Shown one piece after another: positions 34,248-44,471 of a DNA stretch of 64,000 nucleotides; position 1 is the first letter of the stretch; each line of letters opens with the position of its first letter. This stretch comes from Citrobacter arsenatis (GTDB lineage Bacteria; Pseudomonadota; Gammaproteobacteria; Enterobacterales; Enterobacteriaceae): the NCBI RefSeq assembly GCF_004353845.1, contig NZ_CP037864.1, forward strand, positions 2,542,001 to 2,606,000, written 5' to 3'. The notes below the pieces were generated by a model. It searched no databases. It worked only from the letters and a program-made list of their open reading frames with translations, and was not told the origin of the DNA. The position numbers and the translations under genes were made by a program.

Positions 34248-35633
34248 ATGTCATCATCAAATGAGAAAAGTAATCGTTATCTTTTAACTGACTGGAAACC
34301 AGAGAACCCCGGCTTTTGGGAAAACAAAGGCAAGCATATTGCACGAAGAAACCTCTGGATATCAGTGAGTTGCCTGCTGCTTGCGTTCTGCGTCTGGATG
34401 TTGTTCAGTGCCGTGGCCGTTAATCTGAATAAAATTGGCTTTAATTTCACCACCGACCAACTGTTTTTATTAACGGCATTACCTTCTCTTTCTGGTGCAA
34501 TATTGCGCGTTCCCTACTCCTTTATGGTACCTATATTTGGTGGGCGTCGTTGGACCATTTTTAGCACGATCATTCTGGTTGTTCCCTGCGTTTGGCTCGG
34601 ATTTGCCGTGCAAAATACCGCTACTCCGTTTGGCGTATTTATTATTATTGCGCTGATGTGTGGTTTTGCTGGCGCTAACTTTGCTTCCAGCATGGGCAAT
34701 ATCAGCTTTTTCTTCCCCAAAGCGAAGCAAGGTAGCGCGTTAGGCGTTAACGGTGGTCTTGGCAACCTCGGCGTCAGCGTGATGCAGTTGATCGCGCCTT
34801 TGGTTATCTTTCTGCCCATCTTTACCTTTTTGGGCGTTCAGGGCGTACCGCAAGCTGACGGCTCGTTATTGTCGCTGGCCAATGCCGCGTGGATTTGGGT
34901 GCCGTTACTGCTGATAGCCACCGTAGCAGCAGGCATGGGAATGAACGACATTGCCAGTTCGAAGGCTTCGATCGCTTCCCAGTTACCGGTCCTTAAGCGT
35001 TTTCATCTGTGGTTATTAAGCCTGCTGTATCTTGCCACCTTCGGTTCATTTATCGGTTTTTCGGCAGGCTTTGCCATGCTGGCGAAAACCCAGTTCCCTG
35101 ACGTGAATATCCTGCAACTGGCGTTCTTCGGCCCTTTCATCGGCGCGCTTGCGCGATCGGCGGGCGGCGTTATCTCTGACAAGTTCGGTGGTGTCCGCGT
35201 CACGTTAATTAACTTCATCTTTATGGCGCTGTTTAGCGCCCTGCTGTTTCTCACCCTGCCAGGTTCGGGAGAAGGTAACTTTGTCGCTTTCTACCTGGTG
35301 TTTATGGGCTTATTCCTGACCGCGGGTTTGGGAAGCGGGTCGACCTTCCAGATGATTGCGGTGATCTTTCGCAAAATCACGATTTACCGGGTGAAGCTGC
35401 ACGGTGGTACCGAAGAACAGGCTCAACGTGAAGCGGTAACCGATACCGCCGCCGCCCTGGGATTCATCTCAGCCATTGGCGCTGTAGGGGGCTTCTTCAT
35501 CCCTAAAGCGTTTGGATCATCGCTGGCATTAACCGGCTCTCCGGTGGGTGCCATGAAAATATTCCTCGTGTTTTACATCGTCTGCGTGCTGGTGACCTGG
35601 CTGGTCTATGGCCGTAAATCACAAAAAAAATAA
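34248..35633 (+). CDS. narU: Nitrate/nitrite transporter NarU
   Basis: A 461-residue MFS nitrate/nitrite porter with 12 spans. It carries the two nitrate-signature regions, GFAGANFASSMGNISFFFP and GLGSGSTFQMIAVIF, and conserved arginines at RVPYSF and after GGR. The N terminus YLLTDWKPENPGFWENKGKHIA is that of NarU/NarK. The ATG at 34248 with TGGAGA gives the E. coli length of about 462; an upstream in-frame start at 34221 is not needed. In E. coli narU is expressed in stationary phase with narZ. Confidence 0.96.
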   Translation: MSSSNEKSNRYLLTDWKPENPGFWENKGKHIARRNLWISVSCLLLAFCVWMLFSAVAVNLNKIGFNFTTDQLFLLTALPSLSGAILRVPYSFMVPIFGGRRWTIFSTIILVVPCVWLGFAVQNTATPFGVFIIIALMCGFAGANFASSMGNISFFFPKAKQGSALGVNGGLGNLGVSVMQLIAPLVIFLPIFTFLGVQGVPQADGSLLSLANAAWIWVPLLLIATVAAGMGMNDIASSKASIASQLPVLKRFHLWLLSLLYLATFGSFIGFSAGFAMLAKTQFPDVNILQLAFFGPFIGALARSAGGVISDKFGGVRVTLINFIFMALFSALLFLTLPGSGEGNFVAFYLVFMGLFLTAGLGSGSTFQMIAVIFRKITIYRVKLHGGTEEQAQREAVTDTAAALGFISAIGAVGGFFIPKAFGSSLALTGSPVGAMKIFLVFYIVCVLVTWLVYGRKSQKK

Positions 35634-35664
35634 CGAAATGGAAACCGCAGGATCGAACGGTTAT

Positions 35665-35700
35665 GTAGGTCGGATAAGGCGTTAGCCGCCATCCGGCATA
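35665..35700. repeat. REP-type palindrome between narU and narZ
   Basis: GTAGGTCGGATAAGGCG...GCCATCCGGCATA, a typical REP unit in the 132-base gap. It could affect how much narU transcript continues into narZ. Confidence 0.8.
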
Positions 35701-35765
35701 TGACGTCTTATCAGGTCAGGCGTTCGATTCACCGTCGGCAATATTACCGAAGCAGGAGTTATGTC

Positions 35766-38700
35766 ATGAGTAAACTGTTAGACCGCTTTCGCTACTTTAA
35801 ACAAAAGGGCGATACGTTTGCCGAGGGGCACGGGCAAGTAATGCACACCAACCGCGACTGGGAAGACAGTTATCGTCAACGCTGGCAGTTCGACAAAATT
35901 GTGCGTTCTACCCACGGCGTTAACTGTACCGGCTCATGTAGCTGGAAAATCTACGTCAAAAACGGACTGGTAACCTGGGAAACGCAGCAAACCGACTACC
36001 CGCGTACCCGCCCTGACCTGCCAAATCATGAACCCCGCGGCTGCCCACGCGGCGCCAGCTATTCCTGGTATCTTTACAGCGCCAACCGCCTGAAGTATCC
36101 GCTGGTGCGTAAACGTCTGATAGAACTGTGGCGCGACGCCCTGTCCCGCCAGCCCGATCCGGTGCTGGCCTGGGAATCCATTATGAACGACCCGCAAAAA
36201 TGCCAGAGCTACAAGCAGGTGCGCGGGCGCGGAGGGTTTATCCGTTCCAACTGGAAAGAGCTTAATCAGTTGATTGCCGCCGCCAACGTCTGGACGGTGA
36301 AAACCTATGGCCCGGACCGCGTGGCCGGATTCTCTCCGATCCCGGCGATGTCGATGGTCTCCTATGCCGCTGGCACGCGCTATCTCTCGCTACTGGGCGG
36401 AACCTGCCTGAGCTTTTATGACTGGTATTGCGATTTACCGCCCGCGTCACCGATGACCTGGGGCGAGCAGACCGATGTGCCAGAATCCGCCGACTGGTAT
36501 AACTCCAGTTATATCATCGCCTGGGGCTCTAACGTGCCGCAGACCCGTACCCCTGACGCGCACTTTTTTACAGAAGTACGCTACAAAGGCACTAAGACGA
36601 TTGCCATTACCCCGGATTACTCAGAAGTCGCCAAACTGTGCGACCAGTGGCTGGCACCCAAGCAAGGCACAGACAGCGCGCTGGCGATGGCAATGGGCCA
36701 CGTCATTCTGAAAGAGTTCCACCTCGACAATCCCAGCGATTATTTCCTCAATTACTGCCGTCGCTATACCGATATGCCGATGCTGGTTTTACTGGATGCC
36801 CGGGAAGATGGCAGCTATGTGCCTGGACGCATGATGCGTGCCTCAGACCTTGTCGATGGTCTGGGCGAAAGCAACAATCCAGAGTGGAAAACGGTAGCTT
36901 TTAACAGCGCAGGTGAACTGGTGGTCCCGAACGGGTCAATCGGTTTTCGCTGGGGCGAGAAAGGCAAATGGAACCTGGAGCCCCTGGCGGCTGGCGCGGA
37001 AACAGAACTTTCTCTCTCGCTGCTCGGTCAGCATGATGAAGTGACCGGCGTGGCATTCCCCTATTTTGGTGGCAACGAAAACCCGCATTTTCGCAGTGTA
37101 AAACAAGAGCCGGTGCTGATCCGTCAACTGCCGGTAAAACATCTTAACCTCGCTGATGGGAGTCGTTGCCCGGTAGTGAGCGTCTATGATCTGGTGCTGG
37201 CGAATTACGGTCTCGACCGTGGTCTGGATGACGTTCATAGCGCACAAGACTACAGCGAAGTGAAAGCCTACACCCCGGCCTGGGGCGAGCAAATTACCGG
37301 CGTGCCACGCCGTCATATCGAACAAATCGCCCGCGAGTTTGCCGATACGGCACATAAAACGCATGGCCGTTCGATGATCATCCTTGGAGCTGGCGTCAAC
37401 CACTGGTATCACATGGATATGAACTACCGTGGGATGATTAACATCCTCGTGTTCTGTGGTTGCGTGGGGCAAAGCGGCGGCGGCTGGGCGCACTATGTGG
37501 GTCAGGAGAAACTACGTCCGCAAACCGGTTGGTTGCCGCTGGCCTTTGCGCTGGACTGGAACCGCCCACCGCGTCAGATGAACAGCACGTCGTTTTTCTA
37601 CAACCACTCCAGCCAGTGGCGTTATGAAAAACTCACCGCGCAGGAACTCCTCTCTCCGCTGGCCGATGCGTCGAAGTTTAGCGGACATTTGATTGACTTT
37701 AACGTGCGTGCAGAAAGGATGGGCTGGCTGCCGTCCGCGCCGCAGCTTAACCTCAACCCACTGACCGTTAAAGCAAAAGCCGAACAAGCGGGGTTGTCTC
37801 CTGCGCAATACACCGCGCAGGCGCTGAAATCGGGTGATATTCGTTTTGCCTGCGAGCAGCCGGATAGCGGTAGCAACCATCCGCGCAATCTCTTCGTCTG
37901 GCGCTCTAACCTACTCGGCTCATCCGGTAAAGGGCATGAATACATGCTCAAGTATTTACTGGGTACCGAAAGCGGGATCCAGGGGGAAGCGCTTGGCTCA
38001 AGCGAGGGTATTAAACCTGAAGAAGTTGAATGGCAGTCCGCGGCGATAGAGGGCAAACTCGATCTGCTGGTCACGCTCGATTTCCGTATGTCGAGCACCT
38101 GCCTGTTCTCCGATATCGTTTTGCCGACCGCGACCTGGTATGAAAAAGACGATATGAATACCTCGGATATGCATCCGTTTATTCACCCGCTGTCGGCGGC
38201 GGTCGATCCCGCGTGGGAATCGAAGAGCGATTGGGAAATTTATAAAGGCATCGCCAAAGTATTCTCTGAGGTTTGCGTCGGACATCTTGGACAAGAAACG
38301 GATGTGGTATTGCAACCGTTGCAACACGACTCCCCGGCAGAACTGGCGCAACCGTTTGATATTCAGGACTGGCGCAAAGGCGAATGCGATCTTATCCCGG
38401 GGAAAACGGCACCCAATATTGCCGTTGTGGAGCGTGACTACCCTGCCACCTACGAACGCTTTACCTCACTTGGTCCACTCATGGACAAGCTCGGCAACGG
38501 CGGGAAAGGCATAGCGTGGAATACCCAGACGGAAGTCGATTTTCTCGGCAAGCTGAACTACACCAAGCGTGAAGGCCCGGCAAAAGGACGCCCGCTGATT
38601 GACACCGCGCTGGATGCCTCGGAGGTGATCCTTGCCCTGGCGCCGGAAACGAACGGTCAGGTGGCGGTGAAAGCCTGGGAAGCGCTGGGGGCGATGACCG

Positions 38701-39506
38701 GACGCGACCATACGCATCTGGCGTTGAACAAAGAAGACGAGAAGATCCGTTTTCGCGATATCCAGGCGCAGCCGCGCAAAATCATCTCCAGCCCTACCTG
38801 GTCCGGGCTGGAAAGTGAACATGTTTCCTATAACGCTGGTTATACCAACGTCCACGAGCTGATCCCCTGGCGTACCCTGTCCGGTCGCCAGCAGCTGTAT
38901 CAGGATCACGCGTGGATGCGTGCGTTCGGTGAAAGCCTGGTGGCGTATCGTCCACCTATCGATACCCGTAGCGTCAGCGAAATGCGCGAAGTTCCGCCTA
39001 ACGGCTTCCCGGAAAAAGCACTCAACTTCCTGACCCCGCACCAGAAATGGGGGATCCACTCTACCTACAGCGAAAACCTGCTGATGCTGACGCTGTCGCG
39101 CGGCGGCCCGATTGTCTGGATCAGCGAGACCGATGCCAAAGAGTTGGGCATTGAGGATAACGACTGGATTGAAGCGTTCAACGCCAACGGTGCGCTCACC
39201 GCGCGTGCGGTGGTGAGTCAGCGTGTGCCACCGGGAATGACCATGATGTACCACGCTCAGGAGCGAATCATTAATATCCCTGGCTCGGAAGTCACCGGAA
39301 TGCGTGGCGGGATCCATAACTCAGTCACCCGCGTTTGCCCGAAACCCACGCATATGATCGGCGGCTATGCGCAGCTGGCATACAGCTTCAACTATTACGG
39401 CACGGTCGGCTCTAACCGCGATGAGTTCATCATGATTAGAAAAATGAAAAATATTAACTGGCTGGATGATGAAGGTCGCGATCAGGTACAGGAGGCGAAA
39501 AAATGA
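35766..39506 (+). CDS. narZ: Respiratory nitrate reductase Z, alpha (catalytic) subunit
   Basis: A 1246-residue molybdo-bis-MGD enzyme reducing nitrate to nitrite at the cytoplasmic side. The FS0 cluster ligands (the His and Cys of THGVNCTGSC) lie near residue 50, and the molybdenum-binding aspartate is in YDWYCDLPPASP near 222. Length equals E. coli NarZ. Start ATG 35766 is preceded by AGGAG; an upstream start at 35700 falls in the REP element. First gene of narZYWV; overlaps narY by four bases (ATGA). Confidence 0.97.
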   Translation: MSKLLDRFRYFKQKGDTFAEGHGQVMHTNRDWEDSYRQRWQFDKIVRSTHGVNCTGSCSWKIYVKNGLVTWETQQTDYPRTRPDLPNHEPRGCPRGASYSWYLYSANRLKYPLVRKRLIELWRDALSRQPDPVLAWESIMNDPQKCQSYKQVRGRGGFIRSNWKELNQLIAAANVWTVKTYGPDRVAGFSPIPAMSMVSYAAGTRYLSLLGGTCLSFYDWYCDLPPASPMTWGEQTDVPESADWYNSSYIIAWGSNVPQTRTPDAHFFTEVRYKGTKTIAITPDYSEVAKLCDQWLAPKQGTDSALAMAMGHVILKEFHLDNPSDYFLNYCRRYTDMPMLVLLDAREDGSYVPGRMMRASDLVDGLGESNNPEWKTVAFNSAGELVVPNGSIGFRWGEKGKWNLEPLAAGAETELSLSLLGQHDEVTGVAFPYFGGNENPHFRSVKQEPVLIRQLPVKHLNLADGSRCPVVSVYDLVLANYGLDRGLDDVHSAQDYSEVKAYTPAWGEQITGVPRRHIEQIAREFADTAHKTHGRSMIILGAGVNHWYHMDMNYRGMINILVFCGCVGQSGGGWAHYVGQEKLRPQTGWLPLAFALDWNRPPRQMNSTSFFYNHSSQWRYEKLTAQELLSPLADASKFSGHLIDFNVRAERMGWLPSAPQLNLNPLTVKAKAEQAGLSPAQYTAQALKSGDIRFACEQPDSGSNHPRNLFVWRSNLLGSSGKGHEYMLKYLLGTESGIQGEALGSSEGIKPEEVEWQSAAIEGKLDLLVTLDFRMSSTCLFSDIVLPTATWYEKDDMNTSDMHPFIHPLSAAVDPAWESKSDWEIYKGIAKVFSEVCVGHLGQETDVVLQPLQHDSPAELAQPFDIQDWRKGECDLIPGKTAPNIAVVERDYPATYERFTSLGPLMDKLGNGGKGIAWNTQTEVDFLGKLNYTKREGPAKGRPLIDTALDASEVILALAPETNGQVAVKAWEALGAMTGRDHTHLALNKEDEKIRFRDIQAQPRKIISSPTWSGLESEHVSYNAGYTNVHELIPWRTLSGRQQLYQDHAWMRAFGESLVAYRPPIDTRSVSEMREVPPNGFPEKALNFLTPHQKWGIHSTYSENLLMLTLSRGGPIVWISETDAKELGIEDNDWIEAFNANGALTARAVVSQRVPPGMTMMYHAQERIINIPGSEVTGMRGGIHNSVTRVCPKPTHMIGGYAQLAYSFNYYGTVGSNRDEFIMIRKMKNINWLDDEGRDQVQEAKK

Positions 39507-41047
39507 AAATACGCTCACAGGTAGGCATGGTTCTTAATCTGGATAAGTGCATCGGCTGCCACACCTGCTCCGTCACCTGTAAAAACGTCTGGACCGGGCG
39601 TGAAGGGATGGAATATGCGTGGTTTAACAACGTTGAAACCAAACCCGGTATTGGTTATCCGAAAAACTGGGAAGATCAGGAAGAGTGGCAAGGCGGCTGG
39701 GTTCGCGATGTTAACGGCAAGATAAGACCGCGTCTGGGCGGCAAGATGGGCGTGATCACCAAAATTTTCGCCAACCCGGTGATCCCGCAAATCGATGATT
39801 ATTATGAACCGTTTACCTACGATTATCAGCATCTGCATAGCGCGCCGGAAAGCAAGAATCAGCCCACCGCGCGTCCGCGCTCGCTGATCGATGGCAAACG
39901 GATGGACAAGATAATCTGGGGCCCCAACTGGGAAGAGCTGCTCGGCGGCGAATTTTCAAAACGTGCCCGTGACCGTAACTTTGAGAAGATGCAAAAGGAG
40001 ATGTACGGCCAGTTCGAAAACACCTTCATGATGTATTTACCGCGCCTGTGCGAACACTGCCTGAACCCAAGCTGCGTCGCCACCTGCCCGAGCGGTGCCA
40101 TCTATAAGCGTGAAGAAGATGGCATCGTGCTGATCGACCAGGACAAATGTCGCGGCTGGCGTTTGTGCATCAGCGGTTGTCCGTACAAAAAAATCTACTT
40201 TAACTGGAAGAGCGGTAAATCAGAGAAGTGCATTTTCTGCTACCCGCGTATTGAGTCCGGCCAGCCGACGGTATGTTCGGAAACCTGCGTTGGGCGTATC
40301 CGTTATCTCGGCGTATTGCTGTACGACGCCGACCGTATCGAAGAAGCGGCCAGCACCGAGCATGAAACCGATCTCTATGAGCGTCAGTGCGATGTGTTCC
40401 TCAATCCGCACGACCCGGCGGTGATTGAAGAAGCGTTAAAACAAGGTATTCCGCATAACGTCATCGAAGCGGCCCAACGTTCGCCGGTTTACAAAATGGC
40501 GATGGACTGGAAGCTGGCGTTGCCGCTGCACCCGGAATATCGCACCCTGCCGATGGTCTGGTATGTACCGCCATTGTCACCAATTCAGTCGGTCGCCGAC
40601 GCGGGCGGACTGCCGCACAATGGCAACATTTTGCCGGCGGTTGAATCACTGCGAATTCCGGTTCAGTACCTCGCTAACATGTTAAGCGCAGGCGATACCG
40701 GTCCGGTGCTGCGCGCGCTCAAACGGATGATGGCCATGCGCCACTATATGCGTGCGCAAACCGTCGAAGGCGTGACGGACACCCGCGCGATTGAGGAAGT
40801 GGGTCTGACCGTTGAGCAGGTCGAGGAGATGTATCGCTATCTGGCCATCGCCAACTATGAAGACCGCTTCGTGATCCCAACCAGCCACCGTGAAATGGCG
40901 CGCGACGCCTTCCCGGAGAAAAACGGCTGTGGATTTACCTTCGGTGACGGCTGCCATGGTTCAGATACCAAATTCAATCTGTTTAACAGCAGTCGTATTG
41001 ATGCCATCGACATCACCGAAGTGCGCGATAAAGCGGAGGGTGAATAA
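39503..41047 (+). CDS. narY: Respiratory nitrate reductase Z, beta subunit
   Basis: A 514-residue iron-sulfur subunit. Cluster cysteines occur in CIGCHTCSVTCKN, CEHCLNPSCVATCPSGAI, CRGWRLCISGCPYKK and CIFCYPRIESGQPTVCSETC. The tryptophan in CRGWRLC marks the [3Fe-4S] cluster as in NarH. It carries electrons from NarV heme to NarZ. It overlaps narW by one base. Confidence 0.97.
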   Translation: MKIRSQVGMVLNLDKCIGCHTCSVTCKNVWTGREGMEYAWFNNVETKPGIGYPKNWEDQEEWQGGWVRDVNGKIRPRLGGKMGVITKIFANPVIPQIDDYYEPFTYDYQHLHSAPESKNQPTARPRSLIDGKRMDKIIWGPNWEELLGGEFSKRARDRNFEKMQKEMYGQFENTFMMYLPRLCEHCLNPSCVATCPSGAIYKREEDGIVLIDQDKCRGWRLCISGCPYKKIYFNWKSGKSEKCIFCYPRIESGQPTVCSETCVGRIRYLGVLLYDADRIEEAASTEHETDLYERQCDVFLNPHDPAVIEEALKQGIPHNVIEAAQRSPVYKMAMDWKLALPLHPEYRTLPMVWYVPPLSPIQSVADAGGLPHNGNILPAVESLRIPVQYLANMLSAGDTGPVLRALKRMMAMRHYMRAQTVEGVTDTRAIEEVGLTVEQVEEMYRYLAIANYEDRFVIPTSHREMARDAFPEKNGCGFTFGDGCHGSDTKFNLFNSSRIDAIDITEVRDKAEGE

Positions 41048-41742
41048 TGCAAATCCTGAAGGTTATCGGCCTGCTGATGGAATATCCCGACGAGCTGCTG
41101 TGGGAGTGTAAAGACGACGCGCTGGCGCTTGTGGCCAGCGAAGCCCCAATGCTGACCGAATTTAGCCAGGGGTTGCTCAATGCGCCACTGCTGGATAAAC
41201 AAGCGGAATGGTGCGAAATCTTCGACCGGGGCCGGGCTACCTCTCTGCTGCTGTTTGAGCACGTGCACGCCGAATCCCGCGACCGGGGCCAGGCGATGGT
41301 TGATCTGCTGGCGCAGTACGAGAAGGTTGGGCTGCAGCTCAACTGCCGCGAACTGCCGGATCATTTGCCGTTGTATCTGGAGTATCTGAGCGTACTGCCA
41401 GAGGCCGAGGCCAAAGAAGGACTGCAGAACGTCGCACCGATTTTGGCGTTACTGGGTGGACGCTTAAAACAGCGCGATACACCGTGGTATCAACTGTTCG
41501 ACGCCCTGCTGCTGCTTGCCGGAAGCCCTCTTTCAAGTGACAGCGTCACTAAACAGGTTGGCGCGGAAACTCGCGATGATACCCGTCAGGCGCTGGATGC
41601 GGTCTGGGAAGAGGAACAGGTGAAGTTTATCGAAGATAACGCCACCGCCTGCGACAGCTCACCGTTACAAAACTATCAACGACGCTTTAGCCAGGACGTG
41701 GCGCCGCAGTATGTCGACGTCAGCGCGGGAGGCCCGAAATGA
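41047..41742 (+). CDS. narW: Nitrate reductase Z assembly chaperone
   Basis: A 231-residue NarJ/NarW-family chaperone that holds NarZY in a state ready for molybdenum cofactor insertion and membrane attachment. It is mostly helical and acidic, with MEYPDELLWE near the N terminus and DLLAQYEKVGLQL, LPDHLPLYLEYLS as family marks. Not part of the final enzyme. It overlaps narV by four bases. Confidence 0.95.
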   Translation: MQILKVIGLLMEYPDELLWECKDDALALVASEAPMLTEFSQGLLNAPLLDKQAEWCEIFDRGRATSLLLFEHVHAESRDRGQAMVDLLAQYEKVGLQLNCRELPDHLPLYLEYLSVLPEAEAKEGLQNVAPILALLGGRLKQRDTPWYQLFDALLLLAGSPLSSDSVTKQVGAETRDDTRQALDAVWEEEQVKFIEDNATACDSSPLQNYQRRFSQDVAPQYVDVSAGGPK

Positions 41743-42419
41743 TACAGTACCTGAACGTCTTTTTTTACGATATCTATCCGTACCTGTGCGGGACGGTGTT
41801 TATCCTCGGCAGTTGGCTACGCTATGACTACGGGCAATACACCTGGCGCGCCTCTTCCAGCCAGATGCTGGACAAACGCGGTATGGTGTTATGGTCGAAC
41901 CTGTTCCACATCGGCATTCTGGGGATCTTTTTCGGGCACCTGTTCGGCATGTTAACACCGCACTGGATGTATGCCTGGTTCCTGCCGATTGCGGTCAAGC
42001 AACAGATGGCGATGATTGCCGGCGGGCTATGTGGCGTGCTGACGCTGATTGGTGGCGCAGGCTTGCTGGTGCGCCGTCTGACCAACCCGCGCATTCGTGC
42101 AACCTCTTCCACCGCCGATATTCTGATCCTCTGCATTCTGCTGATTCAGTGTATCCTCGGCTTAACCACTATCCCATTCTCTGCGCAGCATCCTGACGGC
42201 AGTGAAATGCTGAAACTGGTTGGTTGGGCGCAGTCGGTGGTGACTTTTCAGGGCGGTGCGTCTGCACATCTGGATGGCGTGGCGTTGATTTTCCGCGTGC
42301 ATCTGGTTCTCGGGATGACTATCTTCCTGCTGTTCCCGTTCACACGTCTGGTCCACGTGTGGAGTGCGCCGTTTGAGTACTTTACTCGCCGCTATCAAAT
42401 CGTGCGTTCCCGCCGATAA
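41739..42419 (+). CDS. narV: Respiratory nitrate reductase Z, gamma (cytochrome b) subunit
   Basis: A 226-residue membrane subunit with five spans. Heme-ligand histidines are expected in NLFHIGILGIFFGHLFGML and in the C-terminal FRVHLVLGMTIF/TRLVHVWSAP regions. It oxidises quinol and passes electrons to NarY. Last gene of the operon; a GC-rich hairpin follows. Confidence 0.96.
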   Translation: MIQYLNVFFYDIYPYLCGTVFILGSWLRYDYGQYTWRASSSQMLDKRGMVLWSNLFHIGILGIFFGHLFGMLTPHWMYAWFLPIAVKQQMAMIAGGLCGVLTLIGGAGLLVRRLTNPRIRATSSTADILILCILLIQCILGLTTIPFSAQHPDGSEMLKLVGWAQSVVTFQGGASAHLDGVALIFRVHLVLGMTIFLLFPFTRLVHVWSAPFEYFTRRYQIVRSRR

Positions 42420-42427
42420 TGTCCTCT

Positions 42428-42460
42428 GCTGCCCGGTAGCGCATGCGCTTACCGGGCAGC
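42428..42460 (+). terminator. Hairpin after narV
   Basis: Strong inverted repeat GCTGCCCGGTA / TACCGGGCAGC-like, enclosing GCGCATGCGC, starting 9 bases past the narV stop. There is no T-run, so it may be a REP-like or RNA-stabilising element instead of a terminator. Confidence 0.5.
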
Positions 42461-42516
42461 ATCGCTATCCCGCTTTTTGTACGTTATGATGCTTCTCCAT
42501 TCCAGGGAGAACGCTA

Positions 42517-43410
42517 ATGAAACCACAGGTTTATCATGTTGATGCCTTTACTTCGGTCCCCTTTCGCGGCAATTCAGCGGGCGTGGTTTTGCATGCCGAC
42601 GGACTGAGCGAAGCGCAAATGCAGCTCATTGCCCGCGAGCTGCGCCATTCGGAAACCGCATTCCTGCTGACCAGCGACGACAGCGATGTTCGCATCCGCT
42701 ATTTCACGCCGACGGTCGAAGTGCCTATCTGTGGACATGCTACCGTCGCCGCACATTATGTGCGGGCCAAGGTGCTGGGTCTGGGCAACTGCACGGTCTG
42801 GCAAACCTCGCTGGCCGGACGTCATCGGGTGGATATCGAAGCTACCGGGGATGACTATCGCATCAGCCTTGAGCAAGGTGTACCCGGATTTGAACCTCCA
42901 CTGGAAGGCGCTGTTCGGGCCGCGATTATCAATGCTCTGCACCTGAGCGAAGACGATATGCTGACAGGCTTACCCATTCAGGTTGCCACCACCGGACATT
43001 CGAAAGTGATGATCCCACTGAAGCCTGAGGTGGATCTCGACGCCCTTTCCCCTGATTTACCGGCGCTGACCGCCATCAGCCAGCAAATAGGCTGTAACGG
43101 TTTCTTCCCTTTTCAAATCCGTCCGGGCGAAAACGCTACTGATGGCCGCATGTTTTCGCCTGCCATTGGTATTGTGGAAGACCCTGTTACCGGCAATGCC
43201 AACGGTCCAATGGGTGCATGGCTGGTTCACCATGGGCTGATGGCGCATGATGGCAAAACGTTACGTGTTCAGGGGCATCAGGGCCGCGCGCTCGGGCGCG
43301 ACGGGATTGTTGATGTAACGGTGACTATCCGTGAAAACCAGCCGGATAAAGTCACCATTACCGGTTCGGCGGTGATCCTGTTTCACGCAGAATGGGCGAT
43401 AGATTTTTAA
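42517..43410 (+). CDS. yddE: PhzF-family isomerase-like protein YddE
   Basis: A 297-residue protein of the PhzF/diaminopimelate-epimerase-like fold. Family motifs are VDAFTSVPFRGNSAGVVL at the N terminus, the catalytic glutamate in HSETAFLL near residue 47, CGHATVAAH near 75 and EDPVTGNANGPMGAWL near 225. The E. coli protein has a known structure but no agreed substrate. GGGAG precedes the ATG. Confidence 0.94.
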   Translation: MKPQVYHVDAFTSVPFRGNSAGVVLHADGLSEAQMQLIARELRHSETAFLLTSDDSDVRIRYFTPTVEVPICGHATVAAHYVRAKVLGLGNCTVWQTSLAGRHRVDIEATGDDYRISLEQGVPGFEPPLEGAVRAAIINALHLSEDDMLTGLPIQVATTGHSKVMIPLKPEVDLDALSPDLPALTAISQQIGCNGFFPFQIRPGENATDGRMFSPAIGIVEDPVTGNANGPMGAWLVHHGLMAHDGKTLRVQGHQGRALGRDGIVDVTVTIRENQPDKVTITGSAVILFHAEWAIDF

Positions 43411-43418
43411 TCGTTTCC

Positions 43419-43454
43419 GTAGGCCGGATAAGGCGATGACGCCGCATCCGGCAT
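43419..43454. repeat. REP-type palindrome
   Basis: GTAGGCCGGATAAGGCG...GCCGCATCCGGCAT between the converging yddE and nhoA. Confidence 0.85.
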
Positions 43455-43468
43455 AACGTCAGATGCCC

Positions 43469-44314
43469 CTATTTCCCCGCTTCCGGATGCGTATCAAACG
43501 CCGCCATGACCGTTGCCAGCTCATCCTGGGTAAACCCATGCTTTGCGTCATCCACGCCCAGTCCAAACCGTTCTTGCAACAAAGCATACAGGCTGGCGAC
43601 GTCAGGCAGATTAATCTGCTCTACCGCGTGTCCATCCTGATAATGGGTAAAATGAAAATTGGTTAATGTTAATTTCCCGCCGTCAGGCAGATGACGACAC
43701 ATCAGCAGATGATGGCGAAAATGTGACTGCGGCCAATGAGCGGACCAGAAGTTGCCCATCAGATAATCGCTCTGATGCTGTACCACCAGGTCGAAATGGT
43801 ACATTGATTGCCAGTGTTCATGATGACGGAACTGCAGGATCCAGTCTTCATGGTCCTGAATCAACCGATACTCGCCGTGTGGCGTTTCCTGCTCAATGTT
43901 AGCTTGCAGCCGAATCGGCGCCGTCAGCGTTTGCCCACCGAAGCCAACGTCAGCAATCCACTGCTCACCCTGCAATTCAACCAGCAACAGACGATGCGTG
44001 CGCGGTGGCAGGCTTGACGGATTTGCCAGTACCACGCGACCGAGCAAACTGCGTACGTTAAAACCGATTTCGCGTAATGCGCGTTCAAACACTCCGTTCT
44101 GTTCAAAGCAATAACCGCCGCGACGCGCCGTGACCAGCTTCTCTTCCAGCGACAAATCGTCAAGCTGCATCTCTCTTGGCAGCAATACGTCCAGGTTTTC
44201 AAATGGAATTGCGCTGTTGTGCAGTAGATGTAGCGCTCGTAAGGTTTCAATGTTGACGTTGGCCGAATCTGACCAGCCAATACGGGCAAAATAAGCGGTT
44301 AAAAAAGGCGTCAT
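43469..44314 (-). CDS. nhoA: Arylamine N-acetyltransferase
   Basis: A 281-residue NAT that moves acetyl from acetyl-CoA to arylamines and N-hydroxyarylamines. The catalytic triad is visible: cysteine in RRGGYCFEQNG near residue 69, histidine in the RTHRLLLV region near 107, and aspartate in WIADVGFGGQ near 122. The PFENLDV motif is also present. AGGAACT precedes the ATG. Confidence 0.96.
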   Translation of the reverse strand: MTPFLTAYFARIGWSDSANVNIETLRALHLLHNSAIPFENLDVLLPREMQLDDLSLEEKLVTARRGGYCFEQNGVFERALREIGFNVRSLLGRVVLANPSSLPPRTHRLLLVELQGEQWIADVGFGGQTLTAPIRLQANIEQETPHGEYRLIQDHEDWILQFRHHEHWQSMYHFDLVVQHQSDYLMGNFWSAHWPQSHFRHHLLMCRHLPDGGKLTLTNFHFTHYQDGHAVEQINLPDVASLYALLQERFGLGVDDAKHGFTQDELATVMAAFDTHPEAGK

Positions 44315-44471
44315 ACGGAGTTCCTGTTCGGTTAATGCAGTACTTATAACGCATTTTTAAATTTACGCCGTCGATTTTGTGCGTTGTTCCTGCTGGCGAG
44401 GCGACAAAATCGCTAATACCGTTAATATCTATGTTTATTGTGGTGTGTTATCTCTCAGCCAAGGAGTATCC

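Noticed and set aside
38466..39317. 283-codon minus-strand frame within narZ
   Set aside because: Fully inside the well-conserved narZ gene; no independent evidence.
42428..42460. narV 3' hairpin as a mobile-element end
   Set aside because: Single palindrome at a gene end with no target duplication or transposase; fits a terminator or REP-like element.
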